In this document: piece after piece, positions 50,429-59,324 of the stretch | How positions within the stretch are numbered: the first letter of the stretch is position 1 | How the letters are laid out: each line of letters starts with the position of its first letter | Assembly: GCF_900290235.1 (NCBI RefSeq) | Contig: NZ_OLMK01000087.1 | Coordinates: 29,783-93,782 of the forward strand | Length of the DNA stretch: 64,000 nucleotides | Source: Streptomyces sp. MA5143a | Lineage (GTDB): Bacteria; Actinomycetota; Actinomycetes; Streptomycetales; Streptomycetaceae | Reading direction: 5' to 3' | Translations under genes and position numbers: made by a program | Notes under the pieces: generated by a model | Told to the model about the DNA's origin: nothing | Seen by the model: the letters and a program-made list of their open reading frames with translations, nothing else | Databases searched by the model: none

Positions 50429-51499
50429 TCAGCGGGCCATCTCCTCCTTCAGCGCCGCCACGAACCGGTCGACGTCGTCCTCGGTCGTGTCGTAGGAGCA
50501 CATCCAGCGGACCACGCCCGCGGCCTCGTCCCAGAAGTAGAAGCGGAACTTCTTCTGCAGACGCTCGCTCACGTCGTGCGGCAGCCGGGCGAAGACCCCG
50601 TTGGCCTGGACCGGGTACAGCACCTCGACGCCGTGGACCGCGCGGACGCCCTCGGCGAGGCGCTGGGCCATCTCGTTGGAGTGGCGGGCGTTGCGCAGCC
50701 ACAGGTCCCTGGCGAGCAGCGCCTCCAACTGCACGGAGACGAAACGCATCTTGGAGGCGAGCTGCATGGACAGCTTCCGCAGATGCTTCATCCGCCGGAC
50801 GGCGTCCTGGTTGATCACGACGACGGCCTCGCCGAACATCGCACCGTTCTTGGTGCCGCCCAGGGAGAGGATGTCGACGCCGACGGCGTCGGTGAAGGTG
50901 CGCATCGGCACGTCGAGCGAGGCGGCCGCGTTGGCTATCCGGGAGCCGTCCAGGTGCACCTTCATGCCGTGCGCGTGGGCGTGCTCGCAGATCGCGCGGA
51001 TCTCGTCGGGCGTGTACAGCGTGCCCAGTTCCGTGCTCTGGGTGATCGAGACGACCTGCGGCATCGCCCGGTGCTCGTCCTCCCAGCCGTACGCCTGGCG
51101 GTCGATCAGCTCGGGGGTGAGCTTGCCGTCCGGGGTGGGCACGGTGAGCAGCTTCAGTCCGCCGATCCGCTCCGGCGCACCGCACTCGTCGACGTTGATG
51201 TGGGCGCTCTCGGCGCAGATCACCGCGCCCCAGCGGTCGGTGACCGCCTGGAGCGCGACGACGTTGGCGCCGGTGCCGTTGAAGACCGGGAACGCCTCGG
51301 CGGTGGCGCCGAAGTGGCTGCGGATGATCCGCTGGAGGTTCTCGGTGTAATCGTCCTCGCCGTACGCGACCTGGTGACCGCCGTTGGCCAGGGCCAGGGC
51401 GGCGAGCACCTCGGGGTGGACCCCCGCGTAGTTGTCGCTGGCGAAGCCGCGCACCTCCGGGTCGTGATGGCGTCGTGCGTCGGTCCTGGGGGGATTCAC
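50429..51499 (-). CDS. Low-specificity threonine aldolase (PLP, fold-type I)
   Basis: The 356 residues carry the aldolase fold: HINVDECGAPERIGGLKLL, VSITQSTELGTLYTPDEIRAICEHAHAHGMKVHLDGSRIANAAASL (Asp for PLP), and SLGGTKNGAMFGEAVV with the PLP lysine. It converts L-threonine or allo-threonine to glycine and acetaldehyde. The GTG at 51499 overlaps the SDR stop (GTGA), so translation is coupled. It is the last gene of an operon with the SDR and DUF6421 genes. Confidence 0.93.
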   Translation of the reverse strand: MNPPRTDARRHHDPEVRGFASDNYAGVHPEVLAALALANGGHQVAYGEDDYTENLQRIIRSHFGATAEAFPVFNGTGANVVALQAVTDRWGAVICAESAHINVDECGAPERIGGLKLLTVPTPDGKLTPELIDRQAYGWEDEHRAMPQVVSITQSTELGTLYTPDEIRAICEHAHAHGMKVHLDGSRIANAAASLDVPMRTFTDAVGVDILSLGGTKNGAMFGEAVVVINQDAVRRMKHLRKLSMQLASKMRFVSVQLEALLARDLWLRNARHSNEMAQRLAEGVRAVHGVEVLYPVQANGVFARLPHDVSERLQKKFRFYFWDEAAGVVRWMCSYDTTEDDVDRFVAALKEEMAR

Positions 51500-52248
51500 G
51501 GCTTCTCGGTGAGCCACAGACGGTTCCCGTTCACTTCGGCGGCGGGCTTCTCCCAGACGTCGACGATGGCCTCGGCCAGTTCCTTGACGTCGGTGAACCC
51601 CGCGAACTTCGCGTTGGGGCGGTCAGCGCGCATCGCGTCGTGCACCAATGCCTTGACCACCAGGATGGCAGCCGCGGACGTCGCTCCCTCCGCCCCCCCG
51701 GCCTTGCGGAAGTAGTCCGCCATGGCCAGCGTCCACGCCTCGGCGGCGGCCTTGGCGGAGGCGTAGGCGGCGTTGCCCGCGGTGGGCTTGCTCGCACCGG
51801 CCGCGCTGATCAGGAGGTACCGGCCCCGGTCGCTGCGCTGGAGCGCCTCGTGGAAGGCGAGGGAGGTGTGCTGCACGGTGCGGATGAGCAGCATCTCCAG
51901 GAAGTCCCAGTCGTCGAGGCTGGTCCTGGTGAAGGTCTCGCTGCCGCGCCAGCCGCCGACGAGGTGGACGAGGCCGTCGACCCGGCCGAAGTCCTTCTCG
52001 ACGCGCAGCGCCCAGTCGCGGGTCGACTTGAGGTCCAGCAGATCGACCGTGTCGCCGACGACGGTGGCGCCGCCGTGCGCGTAGCGGGCCGCGTCCACCG
52101 CCTCGGACAGGCGCTCCGGGTCGTTGTCGGAGCCGACGACGATCGCGCCGGCCTCGGCGAGCCGCGCCAGCGCCGCCCGGCCCGCGGGCCCGCCCGCGCC
52201 CGCCACCGCGATCACCGCGCCGCTGAGTGCTCCGTTGCCGTTCCCCAT
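51496..52248 (-). CDS. SDR-family oxidoreductase
   Basis: The 250 residues carry the nucleotide motif VIAVAGAGGPAGRAALARLAEAGA, a variant of TGxxxGxG, then VHLVGGWRG (like the NNAG strand) and LLISAAGASKPTAGNAAYASAKAAAEAWTLAMADY with the catalytic Tyr-x-x-x-Lys (YASAK). The substrate is unknown. The ATG at 52248 has GGAGG 9 bases upstream; the frame also has a GTG upstream. It is coupled to the threonine aldolase gene downstream and follows the DUF6421 gene by 47 bases. Confidence 0.88.
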   Translation of the reverse strand: MGNGNGALSGAVIAVAGAGGPAGRAALARLAEAGAIVVGSDNDPERLSEAVDAARYAHGGATVVGDTVDLLDLKSTRDWALRVEKDFGRVDGLVHLVGGWRGSETFTRTSLDDWDFLEMLLIRTVQHTSLAFHEALQRSDRGRYLLISAAGASKPTAGNAAYASAKAAAEAWTLAMADYFRKAGGAEGATSAAAILVVKALVHDAMRADRPNAKFAGFTDVKELAEAIVDVWEKPAAEVNGNRLWLTEKP

Positions 52249-52295
52249 GGTCTTCGCCTCCTGAAGCGCCACTGTGACCTCTGCGGATCGGGCGC

Positions 52296-53693
52296 TCACG
52301 CGGCGGCCCGCTCGGCGTTCGCCGCGGTGATGCCCTTGGTGGAGGCGATCACGTTCTTTAGCTTCTTGGCGAGCGCCTCATAGAACATGCTGAGCGGAAA
52401 CTCGTCCGGAAGCACGTCGTCGACGAGCTTGCGCGGCGGCTGCGTCAGATCGAGGGCGTCGGGCCCCTTGGCCCAGCGGGAGCCGGGGTGGGGTGCGAGG
52501 TAGGTGGAGACCAGCTCGTAGCCGGCGAACCAGTGGACGAGCTTCGGGCGGTCGATGCCGTCGCGGTAGAGCTTCTCGATCTCGGCGCACAGCTCGTTGG
52601 TGACCTGCGGGGCGCGCTGCCAGTCGATGAACAGCTTGTTGTCGGTCCAGCGGACGACGTCGTGCTTGTGCAGGTAGGCGAAGAGCAGCTGGCCGCCGAG
52701 ACCGTCGTAGTTGCGCACGCGCTCGCCGGTGACCGGGAAGCGGAACATCCGGTCGAACAGCACGGCGTACTGCACGTCACGGGCCTGCGGCACCCCGTCG
52801 GACTCCAGCTTCACGGCCTCCTTGAAGGCGGTGAGGTCGCAGCGCAGCTCCTCCAGGCCGTACATCCAGAACGGCTGCCGCTGCTTGATCATGAAGGGGT
52901 CGAAGGGCAGGTCGCCGTGGCTGTGGGTGCGGTCGTGGACCATGTCCCACAGGACGAAGGCCTCCTCGCAGCGCTTCTGGTCGTGGACCATCGCGGAGAT
53001 GTCCTCGGGGAGCTCCAGGCCGAGGATGTCGACGGCGGCGTCGGTCACCCGGCGGAAGCGGGCGGCCTCGCGGTCGCAGAAGATGCCACCCCAGGAGAAT
53101 CGTTCCGGCGCCTCACGGACGGCGATCGTCTCGGGGAAGAGCACGGCGGAGTTGGTGTCGTAGCCGGCCGTGAAGTCCTCGAACTTGATGCCGCAGAACA
53201 GCGGGTTGTCGTAGCGGGTGCGCTCCAGTTCGGCCAGCCACTCGGGCCAGACCATGCGCAGTACGACCGCTTCGAGATTGCGGTCGGGGTTGCCGTTCTG
53301 CGTGTACATCGGGAAGACGACCAGGTGCTGGAGGCCGTCCCGGCGGTCGGCGGCCGGCTGGAAGGCCAGCAGCGAGTCGAGGAAGTCCGGCACCTCGAAG
53401 CCGCCCTCGGCCCACCGGCGCAGGTCCTCGACGAGCGCCCGGTGGTACGCCGCGTCGTGCGGCAGCAGAGCGGAGAGCTCCTCCACGGCGCCGACGACAT
53501 CGCGTACGGCCTGCTCGGCGTCGGCGGCGCCGGGCGCGCCCTCGGCGTCGAAGTCGATCGAGCCGTCCTTGGACTGCCATGGCCGGATCCGCTCCACGGC
53601 ATCCTTGAGCACGGGCCAGGCCGGGTGCTCCACCACCCTACCGACCGGAGGAACAGCGCCCTCCGCACCCACCTGCACAAGAATTTCCGTCAT
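52296..53693 (-). CDS. DUF6421-family protein
   Basis: The 465 residues match the DUF6421 group, soluble proteins of unknown function conserved in actinobacteria. Blocks such as LVVFPMYTQNGNPDRNLEAVVLRMVWPEWLAELE, CGIKFEDFTAGYDTNSAVLFPETIAV, HDRTHSHGDLPFDPFMIKQRQPFWMYGLEELRCDLTAFKEAV (His/Asp-rich) and LVSTYLAPHPGSRWAKG are visible. The HDRTHSHGDLPFD stretch could bind a metal. The ATG has GGAGG 8 bases upstream. It is the first gene of the operon with the SDR and threonine aldolase genes, so a role near amino-acid aldehyde chemistry is possible. Confidence 0.82.
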   Translation of the reverse strand: MTEILVQVGAEGAVPPVGRVVEHPAWPVLKDAVERIRPWQSKDGSIDFDAEGAPGAADAEQAVRDVVGAVEELSALLPHDAAYHRALVEDLRRWAEGGFEVPDFLDSLLAFQPAADRRDGLQHLVVFPMYTQNGNPDRNLEAVVLRMVWPEWLAELERTRYDNPLFCGIKFEDFTAGYDTNSAVLFPETIAVREAPERFSWGGIFCDREAARFRRVTDAAVDILGLELPEDISAMVHDQKRCEEAFVLWDMVHDRTHSHGDLPFDPFMIKQRQPFWMYGLEELRCDLTAFKEAVKLESDGVPQARDVQYAVLFDRMFRFPVTGERVRNYDGLGGQLLFAYLHKHDVVRWTDNKLFIDWQRAPQVTNELCAEIEKLYRDGIDRPKLVHWFAGYELVSTYLAPHPGSRWAKGPDALDLTQPPRKLVDDVLPDEFPLSMFYEALAKKLKNVIASTKGITAANAERAAA

Positions 53694-54102
53694 GACCCAT
53701 CCTCCACGGGAGAACCTTTCGTACGGACACCGTATGTAGGGAAGCTTGTCTCCCGCAAGGTCGATCACCCGACCAAGCCGGAAATCCTCCCGCCACCCCC
53801 AGTACCTAACCGCTGAATCTCCTGTCACACGCGTCCCAGGTCACAGTTTGTGCGAGGCCGTCGGCCGGAAGGGTCGTCGGGGTCAACGCGCGCCGGACTC
53901 GCCCACTCAGGGATGACCCGGTTCGCGCGGACACGCGAGGAAACGGTCCTGTTCTCCGACGTGACACGGCCTGAGATGGCTCGAATGGGCTTGTGCACGT
54001 ACGGATGCATCGCGGGGCCGGACGACTACGCTGCGGCCCAGCCGCGTGCCGTCCCCTCCCGGTCACGCGGCCCGAGCCGCCGTCGACGGAAGCGAGTCCA
54101 CC
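53694..54102. other. Divergent promoter region before DUF6421 and GDPD
   Basis: I see no gene in this 409-base stretch; short frames on either strand have no known domain or ribosome site. It holds the promoters for the leftward DUF6421 operon and the rightward GDPD gene, neither of which I can place precisely. Confidence 0.5.
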
Positions 54103-54786
54103 TTGAACTTCCTCACCATCGGTCACCGCGGAGTCATGGGTGTCGAACCGGAGAACACCCTGCGTTCCTTCGTCGCCGCCGATCGCGCGGGCCTCGACGT
54201 CATCGAACTCGATCTGCATCTGAGCAAGGACGGCGCACTCGTCGTCATGCACGACGCGGATGTGGACCGGACGACCGACGGCACGGGCCCCATCGCCGAC
54301 AAGACCCTCGCCGAGCTGCGCGCCCTCGACGCGGGGCGCGGTGAGCGGATCCCCACCTTCGAGGAGGTGCTCGACGCCGTCCGGGCGCCTTTGCAGGCCG
54401 AGATCAAGGACACGGCGGCGGCCCGCGCCCTCGCCGAGGTCATGCACCGGCGCGACCTGGTGGGACGGGTCGAGGTGCTGTCCTTCCACGACGAGGCGGT
54501 CGCCGAGATCGCACGCCTCGTCCCCGGCGTGCGCACCGCGCTGGTCGCCAGCCGGTACGGCCTGGACGTCGTGGACCGGGCTGTCGCGGTCGGCGCCTCC
54601 ACCCTCGTCCTGAACATCCGGCGGCTCACCCTGGAGGTCGTCGAGCGCGCCCGCAAGGCGAATCTGCGCATCATCGGCTGGGTGGTCAACACCCAGGACC
54701 ATCTGCGTCTGGTCCGCGCTCTTCAGCTGGACGGTGCGACGACGGACTACCCGGACATCAAACGCACGGGCCGCTTCACGGCGTGA
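54103..54786 (+). CDS. Glycerophosphodiester phosphodiesterase
   Basis: The 227 residues are a GDPD: TIGHRGVMGVEPENTLRSF (catalytic His and metal Glu), VIELDLHLSKDGALVVMHDADVDRTTDGTGPI (ELD metal ligands, catalytic His in VMHD) and QAEIKD. It hydrolyses glycerophosphodiesters to glycerol 3-phosphate and an alcohol. I choose TTG 54103 (family start NFLTIGHRG) with GGAAG about 10 bases upstream; a GTG-type start upstream at 54046 is possible. Its end overlaps the convergent GNAT gene by 11 bases. Confidence 0.9.
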   Translation: MNFLTIGHRGVMGVEPENTLRSFVAADRAGLDVIELDLHLSKDGALVVMHDADVDRTTDGTGPIADKTLAELRALDAGRGERIPTFEEVLDAVRAPLQAEIKDTAAARALAEVMHRRDLVGRVEVLSFHDEAVAEIARLVPGVRTALVASRYGLDVVDRAVAVGASTLVLNIRRLTLEVVERARKANLRIIGWVVNTQDHLRLVRALQLDGATTDYPDIKRTGRFTA

Positions 54787-55327
54787 CCGGCCGCCTCAGC
54801 TCCTTCACCAGCAGCTCGAAGCGCAGGTCGTCCCGCAGTGGGACGCCGAAGCGCTCGTCGCCGTACGGGAAGGGGCTCATGCGTCCCGTACGGCGGTAGC
54901 CGCGCCGCTCGTACCAGGCGATGAGGTCGTCCCGTACGGAGATCACGGTCATGTGCATCTCTCCGGCGGCCCAGGTCTCGACCGCGATCCGCTCGGCCTC
55001 GGCGATGATCGTCTTGCCGAGGCCGGCGCCCTGGAGCGCGGGGCTCACCGCGAACATCCCGAAGTAGACGTGGTCGCCGCGGTGTTCGAGCTGGCAGCAG
55101 GCGACGACCGTGCCGTCCCGCTCCACGGTGAGCAGCCGGCTGTCGGGCGACTTGATGACGTCCAGGACGCCCTGCGGGTCGGTGCGCCGCCCGTCGAGGA
55201 TGTCCGCCTCCGTGGTCCAGCCGGCCCGGCTGGAGTCCCCCCGGTACGCCGACTCGATCAACGCGACGAGCACGTCCACGTCGGCGTCGGTGGCATCACG
55301 GAAGGTCAGGCCGGGGGCGGTGTCCAT
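54776..55327 (-). CDS. GNAT-family N-acetyltransferase
   Basis: The 183 residues hold a GNAT fold: LTFRDATDADVDVLVALIESAYRGDSSRAGWTTEADIL, VYFGMFAVSPALQGAGLGKTIIAEAERIAV (acetyl-CoA motif Q-x-x-G-x-G/A), VRDDLIAWYERRGYRRTGRM. The substrate is not visible. AGGAG lies 6 bases before the ATG at 55327. Its 3' end overlaps the GDPD gene by 11 bases. Confidence 0.88.
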   Translation of the reverse strand: MDTAPGLTFRDATDADVDVLVALIESAYRGDSSRAGWTTEADILDGRRTDPQGVLDVIKSPDSRLLTVERDGTVVACCQLEHRGDHVYFGMFAVSPALQGAGLGKTIIAEAERIAVETWAAGEMHMTVISVRDDLIAWYERRGYRRTGRMSPFPYGDERFGVPLRDDLRFELLVKELRRPVTP

Positions 55328-55364
55328 GGGCGCTCCTGACGGATCTGGCTGCGGCGCGGGCACC

Positions 55365-55393
55365 CTGAAGCGTAGTCCCGCGCCCACTAGGCT
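55365..55393 (+). promoter_or_regulatory. Promoter CTGAAG-N17-TAGGCT, leaderless
   Basis: The -35-like CTGAAG (55365-55370) and -10 TAGGCT (55388-55393) are 17 bases apart, and the ATG of the VOC gene lies 8 bases after the -10. No ribosome binding site is needed for such a leaderless start. Confidence 0.6.
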
Positions 55394-55401
55394 CCGACGG
55401 C

Positions 55402-55794
55402 ATGGTCCATGTATTGAGCAGCCGTACCCTTCTGCGTCCCACCGACCCGGAGCGCTCCCGTGTCTTCTACGGCGAGAAGCTGGGGCTTCCCGTGTACCGC
55501 GAGTTCGGTACGGGTGACCACCGGGGCGTCGTGTACTTCCTCGGCGGCGGTTTCCTGGAGGTCGCCGGGCGCTCCGACACCCCGCCCTCCCCCGCGCTGA
55601 AGCTGTGGCTCCAGGTGGCGGACGTGGCGGCGGCGCACGAGGAACTGGTGGCGGCCGGGGTGGAGGTGCGGCGGCCGCCGGTGAAGGAGCCGTGGGGCCT
55701 GATCGAGATGTGGATCGCCGACCCGGACGGTACGGAGATCGTGCTGGTGGAGATCCCCGCGGACCATCCGCTGCGGTACCGGCCCGGCATCTGA
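55402..55794 (+). CDS. VOC-family (glyoxalase/bleomycin-resistance fold) protein
   Basis: The 130 residues form one VOC domain with two beta-alpha-beta-beta-beta units: SSRTLLRPTDPERSRVFYGEKLGLPVYREF and LKLWLQVADVAAAHEELVAAGVEVRRPPVKEPWGLIEMWIADPDGTEIVLVEIP. The Glu/His metal positions are not clear, so the role may be enzymatic or binding. A leaderless promoter precedes it. Confidence 0.86.
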   Translation: MVHVLSSRTLLRPTDPERSRVFYGEKLGLPVYREFGTGDHRGVVYFLGGGFLEVAGRSDTPPSPALKLWLQVADVAAAHEELVAAGVEVRRPPVKEPWGLIEMWIADPDGTEIVLVEIPADHPLRYRPGI

Positions 55795-55947
55795 CCCGGG
55801 CCGCCGGACGCCGGCCCGGTGGCTGCCCGGGTGCCCGCGTCGGTCCTCGGCCGGACGCCCCACCGGGCCGTCGGTGCCCCCGGTGGCCGGGGGCCGGGGT
55901 GCGGGCATAGCGTGCTGGTGGGGGCCGTCCCTTCGACGAGGAGCGCC

Positions 55948-56712
55948 ATGAAGCTCGACAGGCCGGTGACCGGCGGGCCCTGCTGGACCGAGCTGGGGAC
56001 CAGCGATCTGGAGGCGGCCAAGCGGTTCTACACCGAGCTGTTCGGATGGCGTCCGGAGACCGACCCGCGCCAGGAGGCCGGCGGCTACACGGTGGCGCAC
56101 CTGGGCGACGCCGCCGTCGCCGCCCTCGCCCCGCTGTACCAGGAATCGCAGCCGGTGGCGTGGAACGTGTCGTTCGCGGTGGCCGACGCGGACGCCGCGG
56201 TCGAGTCGGTGCGGGCGGCCGGCGGATCGATCGTCCTGGAGCCCATGGACGTCTTCGACATCGGGCGGTTCGCGGTGGCGTTCGACCCGGGCGGCGCGGC
56301 GTTCCAGCTCTGGGAGGCCCGCGCCTTCCCCGGTGCCGGTCTGTTCAACGCGCCCGGCGCGCTCGGCTGGGTGGAGCTGCTGACCCGCGCGCCGGAGGGG
56401 GCCGAGACCTTTTACACCACCGTGTTCGGCTGGACCGTGCACGCCTCCGCGCACTACACGCGGTGGGGCATCGCCGGCGCCGACTTCGGCGGCATGATCA
56501 CCATGGACGAGAAGTTCCCGCACGAGGTCCCCTCGCACTGGCTGCCCTACTTCGCCGTCGAGGACGTGGACGACACCGCCCGGATCGCCGTCGACGCCGG
56601 GGGCACCGTGCTCATGGAGCCGACCACGGTGCCGGACGGCCCGCGCATCGCCGTGCTGCGCGACCCCCAGGGCGCCATGTTCGGCGTCCACCTGGCGGAC
56701 GACGAGCGCTGA
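55948..56712 (+). CDS. Two-domain VOC-family protein
   Basis: The 254 residues contain two VOC domains. The first runs from PCWTELGTSDLEAAKRFYTELFGWRPETD to AVAFDPGGAAFQLWEA, the second from GWVELLTRAPEGAETFYTTVFGWTVHA to AVLRDPQGAMFGVHLAD. The domain pair is common in actinobacteria and similar proteins bind hydrophobic or secondary-metabolite ligands. GAGGAG lies 4 bases before the ATG at 55948. It follows the single-domain VOC gene by 153 bases. Confidence 0.88.
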   Translation: MKLDRPVTGGPCWTELGTSDLEAAKRFYTELFGWRPETDPRQEAGGYTVAHLGDAAVAALAPLYQESQPVAWNVSFAVADADAAVESVRAAGGSIVLEPMDVFDIGRFAVAFDPGGAAFQLWEARAFPGAGLFNAPGALGWVELLTRAPEGAETFYTTVFGWTVHASAHYTRWGIAGADFGGMITMDEKFPHEVPSHWLPYFAVEDVDDTARIAVDAGGTVLMEPTTVPDGPRIAVLRDPQGAMFGVHLADDER

Positions 56713-56746
56713 CCCCCGACGCCGTCGGCCGGTGCGCGCCGGGGCC

Positions 56747-57295
56747 TCAGGTGCGCGGCAGGCCCAGCCGTCCCTCCAGCTGGATCAGCAACTCCCCCAG
56801 CAGACCGGCCAGTTCACGGCGGTCGTCGGTGCCGACCCCGGACAGCACATTCGTCTCGTAGGCCAGTTGCTCCGGCAGGACGCTGTCCACGAGGTCACGG
56901 CCGGAGTCCGTGAGGCGGACATGGGCGACGCGCCGGTCCCGGGCGTCGCCGCGCCGCTCCACCAGCCCGCGCTCGCTGAGCAGCTTGATGCGTTTGGTGA
57001 CGGCCGCGCCGGAGGCGAACGTCTCGCGGGCGATCTCACTGGGCGTCAGTTCGTGGCCGGTGCGACGCAGGGTGCCGAGGACGTCGAACTCGGGACGGGT
57101 GAGCCCGGCTCGGCGCAGCGGCGCGTCCTCCGCCTGCTGGAGGAGGGCGGCGCAGCGGTTCACCCGGCCGATGATCTCCATGGGGCCGGTGTCGAGACCG
57201 GGGTGCACCGTCTGCCACTGACGCACCACCTTGGCGACCGTGTCCCCCAGAGCCGCGCCGCTCCCCGCCGCCGTCCGCCCGTTGCCTGCCGTCAT
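56747..57295 (-). CDS. MarR-family regulator
   Basis: The 182 residues are a MarR: LRRAGLTRPEFDVLGTLRRTGHELTPSEIARETFASGAAVTKRIKLLSERGLVERRGDARDRRVAHVRLTDSGRDLVDSVLPEQL carries the winged helix with the DRR-type wing. It senses small phenolic or oxidative signals. It converges on the VOC gene, ending 34 bases away, and its own promoter region is shared with DUF5134 on the other side. Confidence 0.9.
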   Translation of the reverse strand: MTAGNGRTAAGSGAALGDTVAKVVRQWQTVHPGLDTGPMEIIGRVNRCAALLQQAEDAPLRRAGLTRPEFDVLGTLRRTGHELTPSEIARETFASGAAVTKRIKLLSERGLVERRGDARDRRVAHVRLTDSGRDLVDSVLPEQLAYETNVLSGVGTDDRRELAGLLGELLIQLEGRLGLPRT

Positions 57296-57627
57296 GCCGG
57301 TGCGCCCTCCGAAGCGTGGAATCCATGCTGTCGTGCCGTCGCCGTGAGCGTACGGCGTCCGGCCCGCCGGACGCGGTCACCCGCTCCGACGGCGGGGCGG
57401 CGCACCCCTGCTCAGCCGCACCCCAGGTCAGCACGGCCACCGCTCAGCCGCCCACCGCTCGGGGGGAGCCGGGCCCCTACCGATCCACGCGCGCGCCGAT
57501 GCACCCCGCACGCTCCCCCACGTACTCCCGTGCGCTTGTCTGCGCGCCACCGGGCAGGGGCATGCCCTGACCGACTGGTCGACCTCACGGTCATCACTGT
57601 TCGACACCGTCGAGCGTGGAGGTGCAC
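57296..57627. other. Divergent promoter region between MarR and DUF5134
   Basis: I see no gene in these 332 bases. They hold the promoters of the MarR and DUF5134 genes. GC-rich Pro/Arg-coding frames here look like composition effects. Confidence 0.5.
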
Positions 57628-58173
57628 GTGCACGGACCGGCTTCGCCCGGCTGGCTGCTGGTCGCGCTGTGCGCGCTGACCGGTGGGTACTGCCTGCTGC
57701 GGATGCGCAGCGCCGTCGAGGAGCAGCGCAGGGCCGCGGGCGGTGAGGCGCTCATGGGGTTCGGCATGGCCGTGATGGCCGTGCCCGCCGCGGCGGCGCC
57801 CCCGCCCTGGGCCTGGGCGGCCTATGCCCTCGTGTTCGGCGCCGCCGCGCTGCGCGCGCTGTGGGCGGCCCGTACGAGCCCGCACCATCTGCACCATCTG
57901 GTGGGAGCCGTCGCCATGGTCTACATGGCGGTGGTGATGGCGGCCGCCCCCGGCGAGCACGGCGGCAGCGGGTCGCCGTTGCTGACCGGGACGCTCCTGC
58001 TGTACTTCGCCGGCTATGTGCTGTGGGCGGGCGTACGGCTGATGCCGGTGGCCGTCTCCGGGAGCGGGCGCGCGGCGGGGGGCGGGACCGGCTGGGGCGA
58101 CCGGCCCGAGGTGGCGCGGGCGTGCCGGCTGTCGATGGGCATCGGGATGTTCGCCATGCTGCTCACGGTGTGA
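57628..58173 (+). CDS. DUF5134 membrane protein
   Basis: The 181 residues hold about five membrane helices with His residues in HHLHHLVG and DUF5134-type spacing. The function is unknown. I choose GTG 57628 because GGAGG ends 5 bases before it; the GTG at 57616 would place GGAGG inside the gene. The next gene, an M56 peptidase, starts 75 bases after the stop on the same strand, and the pair may work together. Confidence 0.8.
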   Translation: MHGPASPGWLLVALCALTGGYCLLRMRSAVEEQRRAAGGEALMGFGMAVMAVPAAAAPPPWAWAAYALVFGAAALRALWAARTSPHHLHHLVGAVAMVYMAVVMAAAPGEHGGSGSPLLTGTLLLYFAGYVLWAGVRLMPVAVSGSGRAAGGGTGWGDRPEVARACRLSMGIGMFAMLLTV

Positions 58174-58236
58174 TCGACATCGTGGTCTGCGTCACTTGGG
58201 CCGCCCGGCCCATGTCGTCGCGCCCCGTCCCGCTCA

Positions 58237-58242
58237 TAGGCT
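58237..58242 (+). promoter_or_regulatory. -10 element TAGGCT before the M56 gene
   Basis: TAGGCT lies 6 bases before the ATG at 58249. No ribosome binding site separates them, so a leaderless start is likely. The -35 is not clear. Confidence 0.45.
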
Positions 58243-58248
58243 TCGCCC

Positions 58249-59184
58249 ATGATGGTCCCCGCGGCGTTGTTGCTGCTCGGCGCCCTGACCGCCGTCCTCG
58301 CTCCGCGACTGCTGGCCCGGGCGGACTGGCCGGACCGTGAACCGGTGGTCGCGCTGTGGGTGTGGCAGTGCGTCGTGGCGACCGTCCTGCTGTGCTGTGC
58401 GCTGTCGATGGCGCTGAGCGCGGCGGCCGCCTGGACGGCGGTGCGCGGGCCGCTGTTCGCGCCGGCGCCGCACGGGGTGGTCGAGGCGTACGCGCTGGGC
58501 ACCGGTGGTTCGTGGGCGGCGGTCACCGCGGTCGCGCTCGCGTGCGGCGGGGTGTGGACCGGGGCGATGCTGGTCGGCGAGGTCGCGCTGGCCCGGCGGC
58601 ACCGGCGGCGACGGGAGGCGGAGATCCTGCGCCGGGCGCCGCTGTTGCCCGGCGAGGAGCCGGGGGCGGACCGGCTCGTGGTGGTGGAGGGCGAGCGGCC
58701 GGACGCCTGGTGGCTGCCCGGTTCGGCGCCCCGACTGGTCATCACCACCGCCGCGTTGCGCCGGCTGAAGGGCCGGCAGGTGGACGCGGTGGTCGCACAC
58801 GAGCAGGGACACGCGCGGGCCCGGCACGACTGGCTGCTGCACTGCTCGGCGGCGCTGGCGGGCGGTTTCCCGAGGGTGCCGGTGTTCGCCGCGTTCCGCG
58901 ACGAGATGCACCGCCTGGTCGAACTCGCCGCCGACGACACCGCCTCCCGCCGCCACGGGCGCCTGACGACCGCCCTCGCGCTCGTCGGGCTCAACGAGGA
59001 CCGGGGCGTGTTCGGGCCGTGCTCGGCCCCCGAGGACCATGTGCCGCGGCGCGTCCACCGGCTGCTCGCTCCCCCGGACCGGCTGACGCCCGTGCGCCGA
59101 CTGCGGCTGACCGCGTGCGCGGCCCTGCTGCCCGCACTGCCGGTTCTGGTGGCTTTCGTACCGGGGTTGCGGGCACTCGGTTAA
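58249..59184 (+). CDS. M56-family membrane metallopeptidase
   Basis: The 311 residues have about three N-terminal helices, then the zinc motif VVAHEQGHARARHDW (HExxH: HEQGH). The second-half ELAADDTASRR supplies the third zinc ligand (Glu in ELAADD), and a final C-terminal helix ends the protein. The BlaR1/MecR1-like core is present but no penicillin-binding sensor follows, so it is a stand-alone peptidase. Its substrate may be a membrane protein or a neighbouring regulator. The MMVP start has a leaderless-type -10. Confidence 0.88.
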   Translation: MMVPAALLLLGALTAVLAPRLLARADWPDREPVVALWVWQCVVATVLLCCALSMALSAAAAWTAVRGPLFAPAPHGVVEAYALGTGGSWAAVTAVALACGGVWTGAMLVGEVALARRHRRRREAEILRRAPLLPGEEPGADRLVVVEGERPDAWWLPGSAPRLVITTAALRRLKGRQVDAVVAHEQGHARARHDWLLHCSAALAGGFPRVPVFAAFRDEMHRLVELAADDTASRRHGRLTTALALVGLNEDRGVFGPCSAPEDHVPRRVHRLLAPPDRLTPVRRLRLTACAALLPALPVLVAFVPGLRALG

Positions 59185-59324
59185 CCGTGACCCGGCAAAG
59201 AACCGACAAAGGGAAACCCAAGAACAACGCGCGAGGCACGGCTCGTGCTCCGGTCGCGGCGCGTGACAGTGATCTCACGCCCCGGCGTTGGCACGGAGCC
59301 CCACGGGTCGGCGAGGATCGCTGC

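Noticed and set aside
53850..54344. Plus-strand frame overlapping the GDPD start
   Set aside because: It runs through the GDPD gene in another frame and is Arg-rich; the GDPD motifs lie in the frame annotated.
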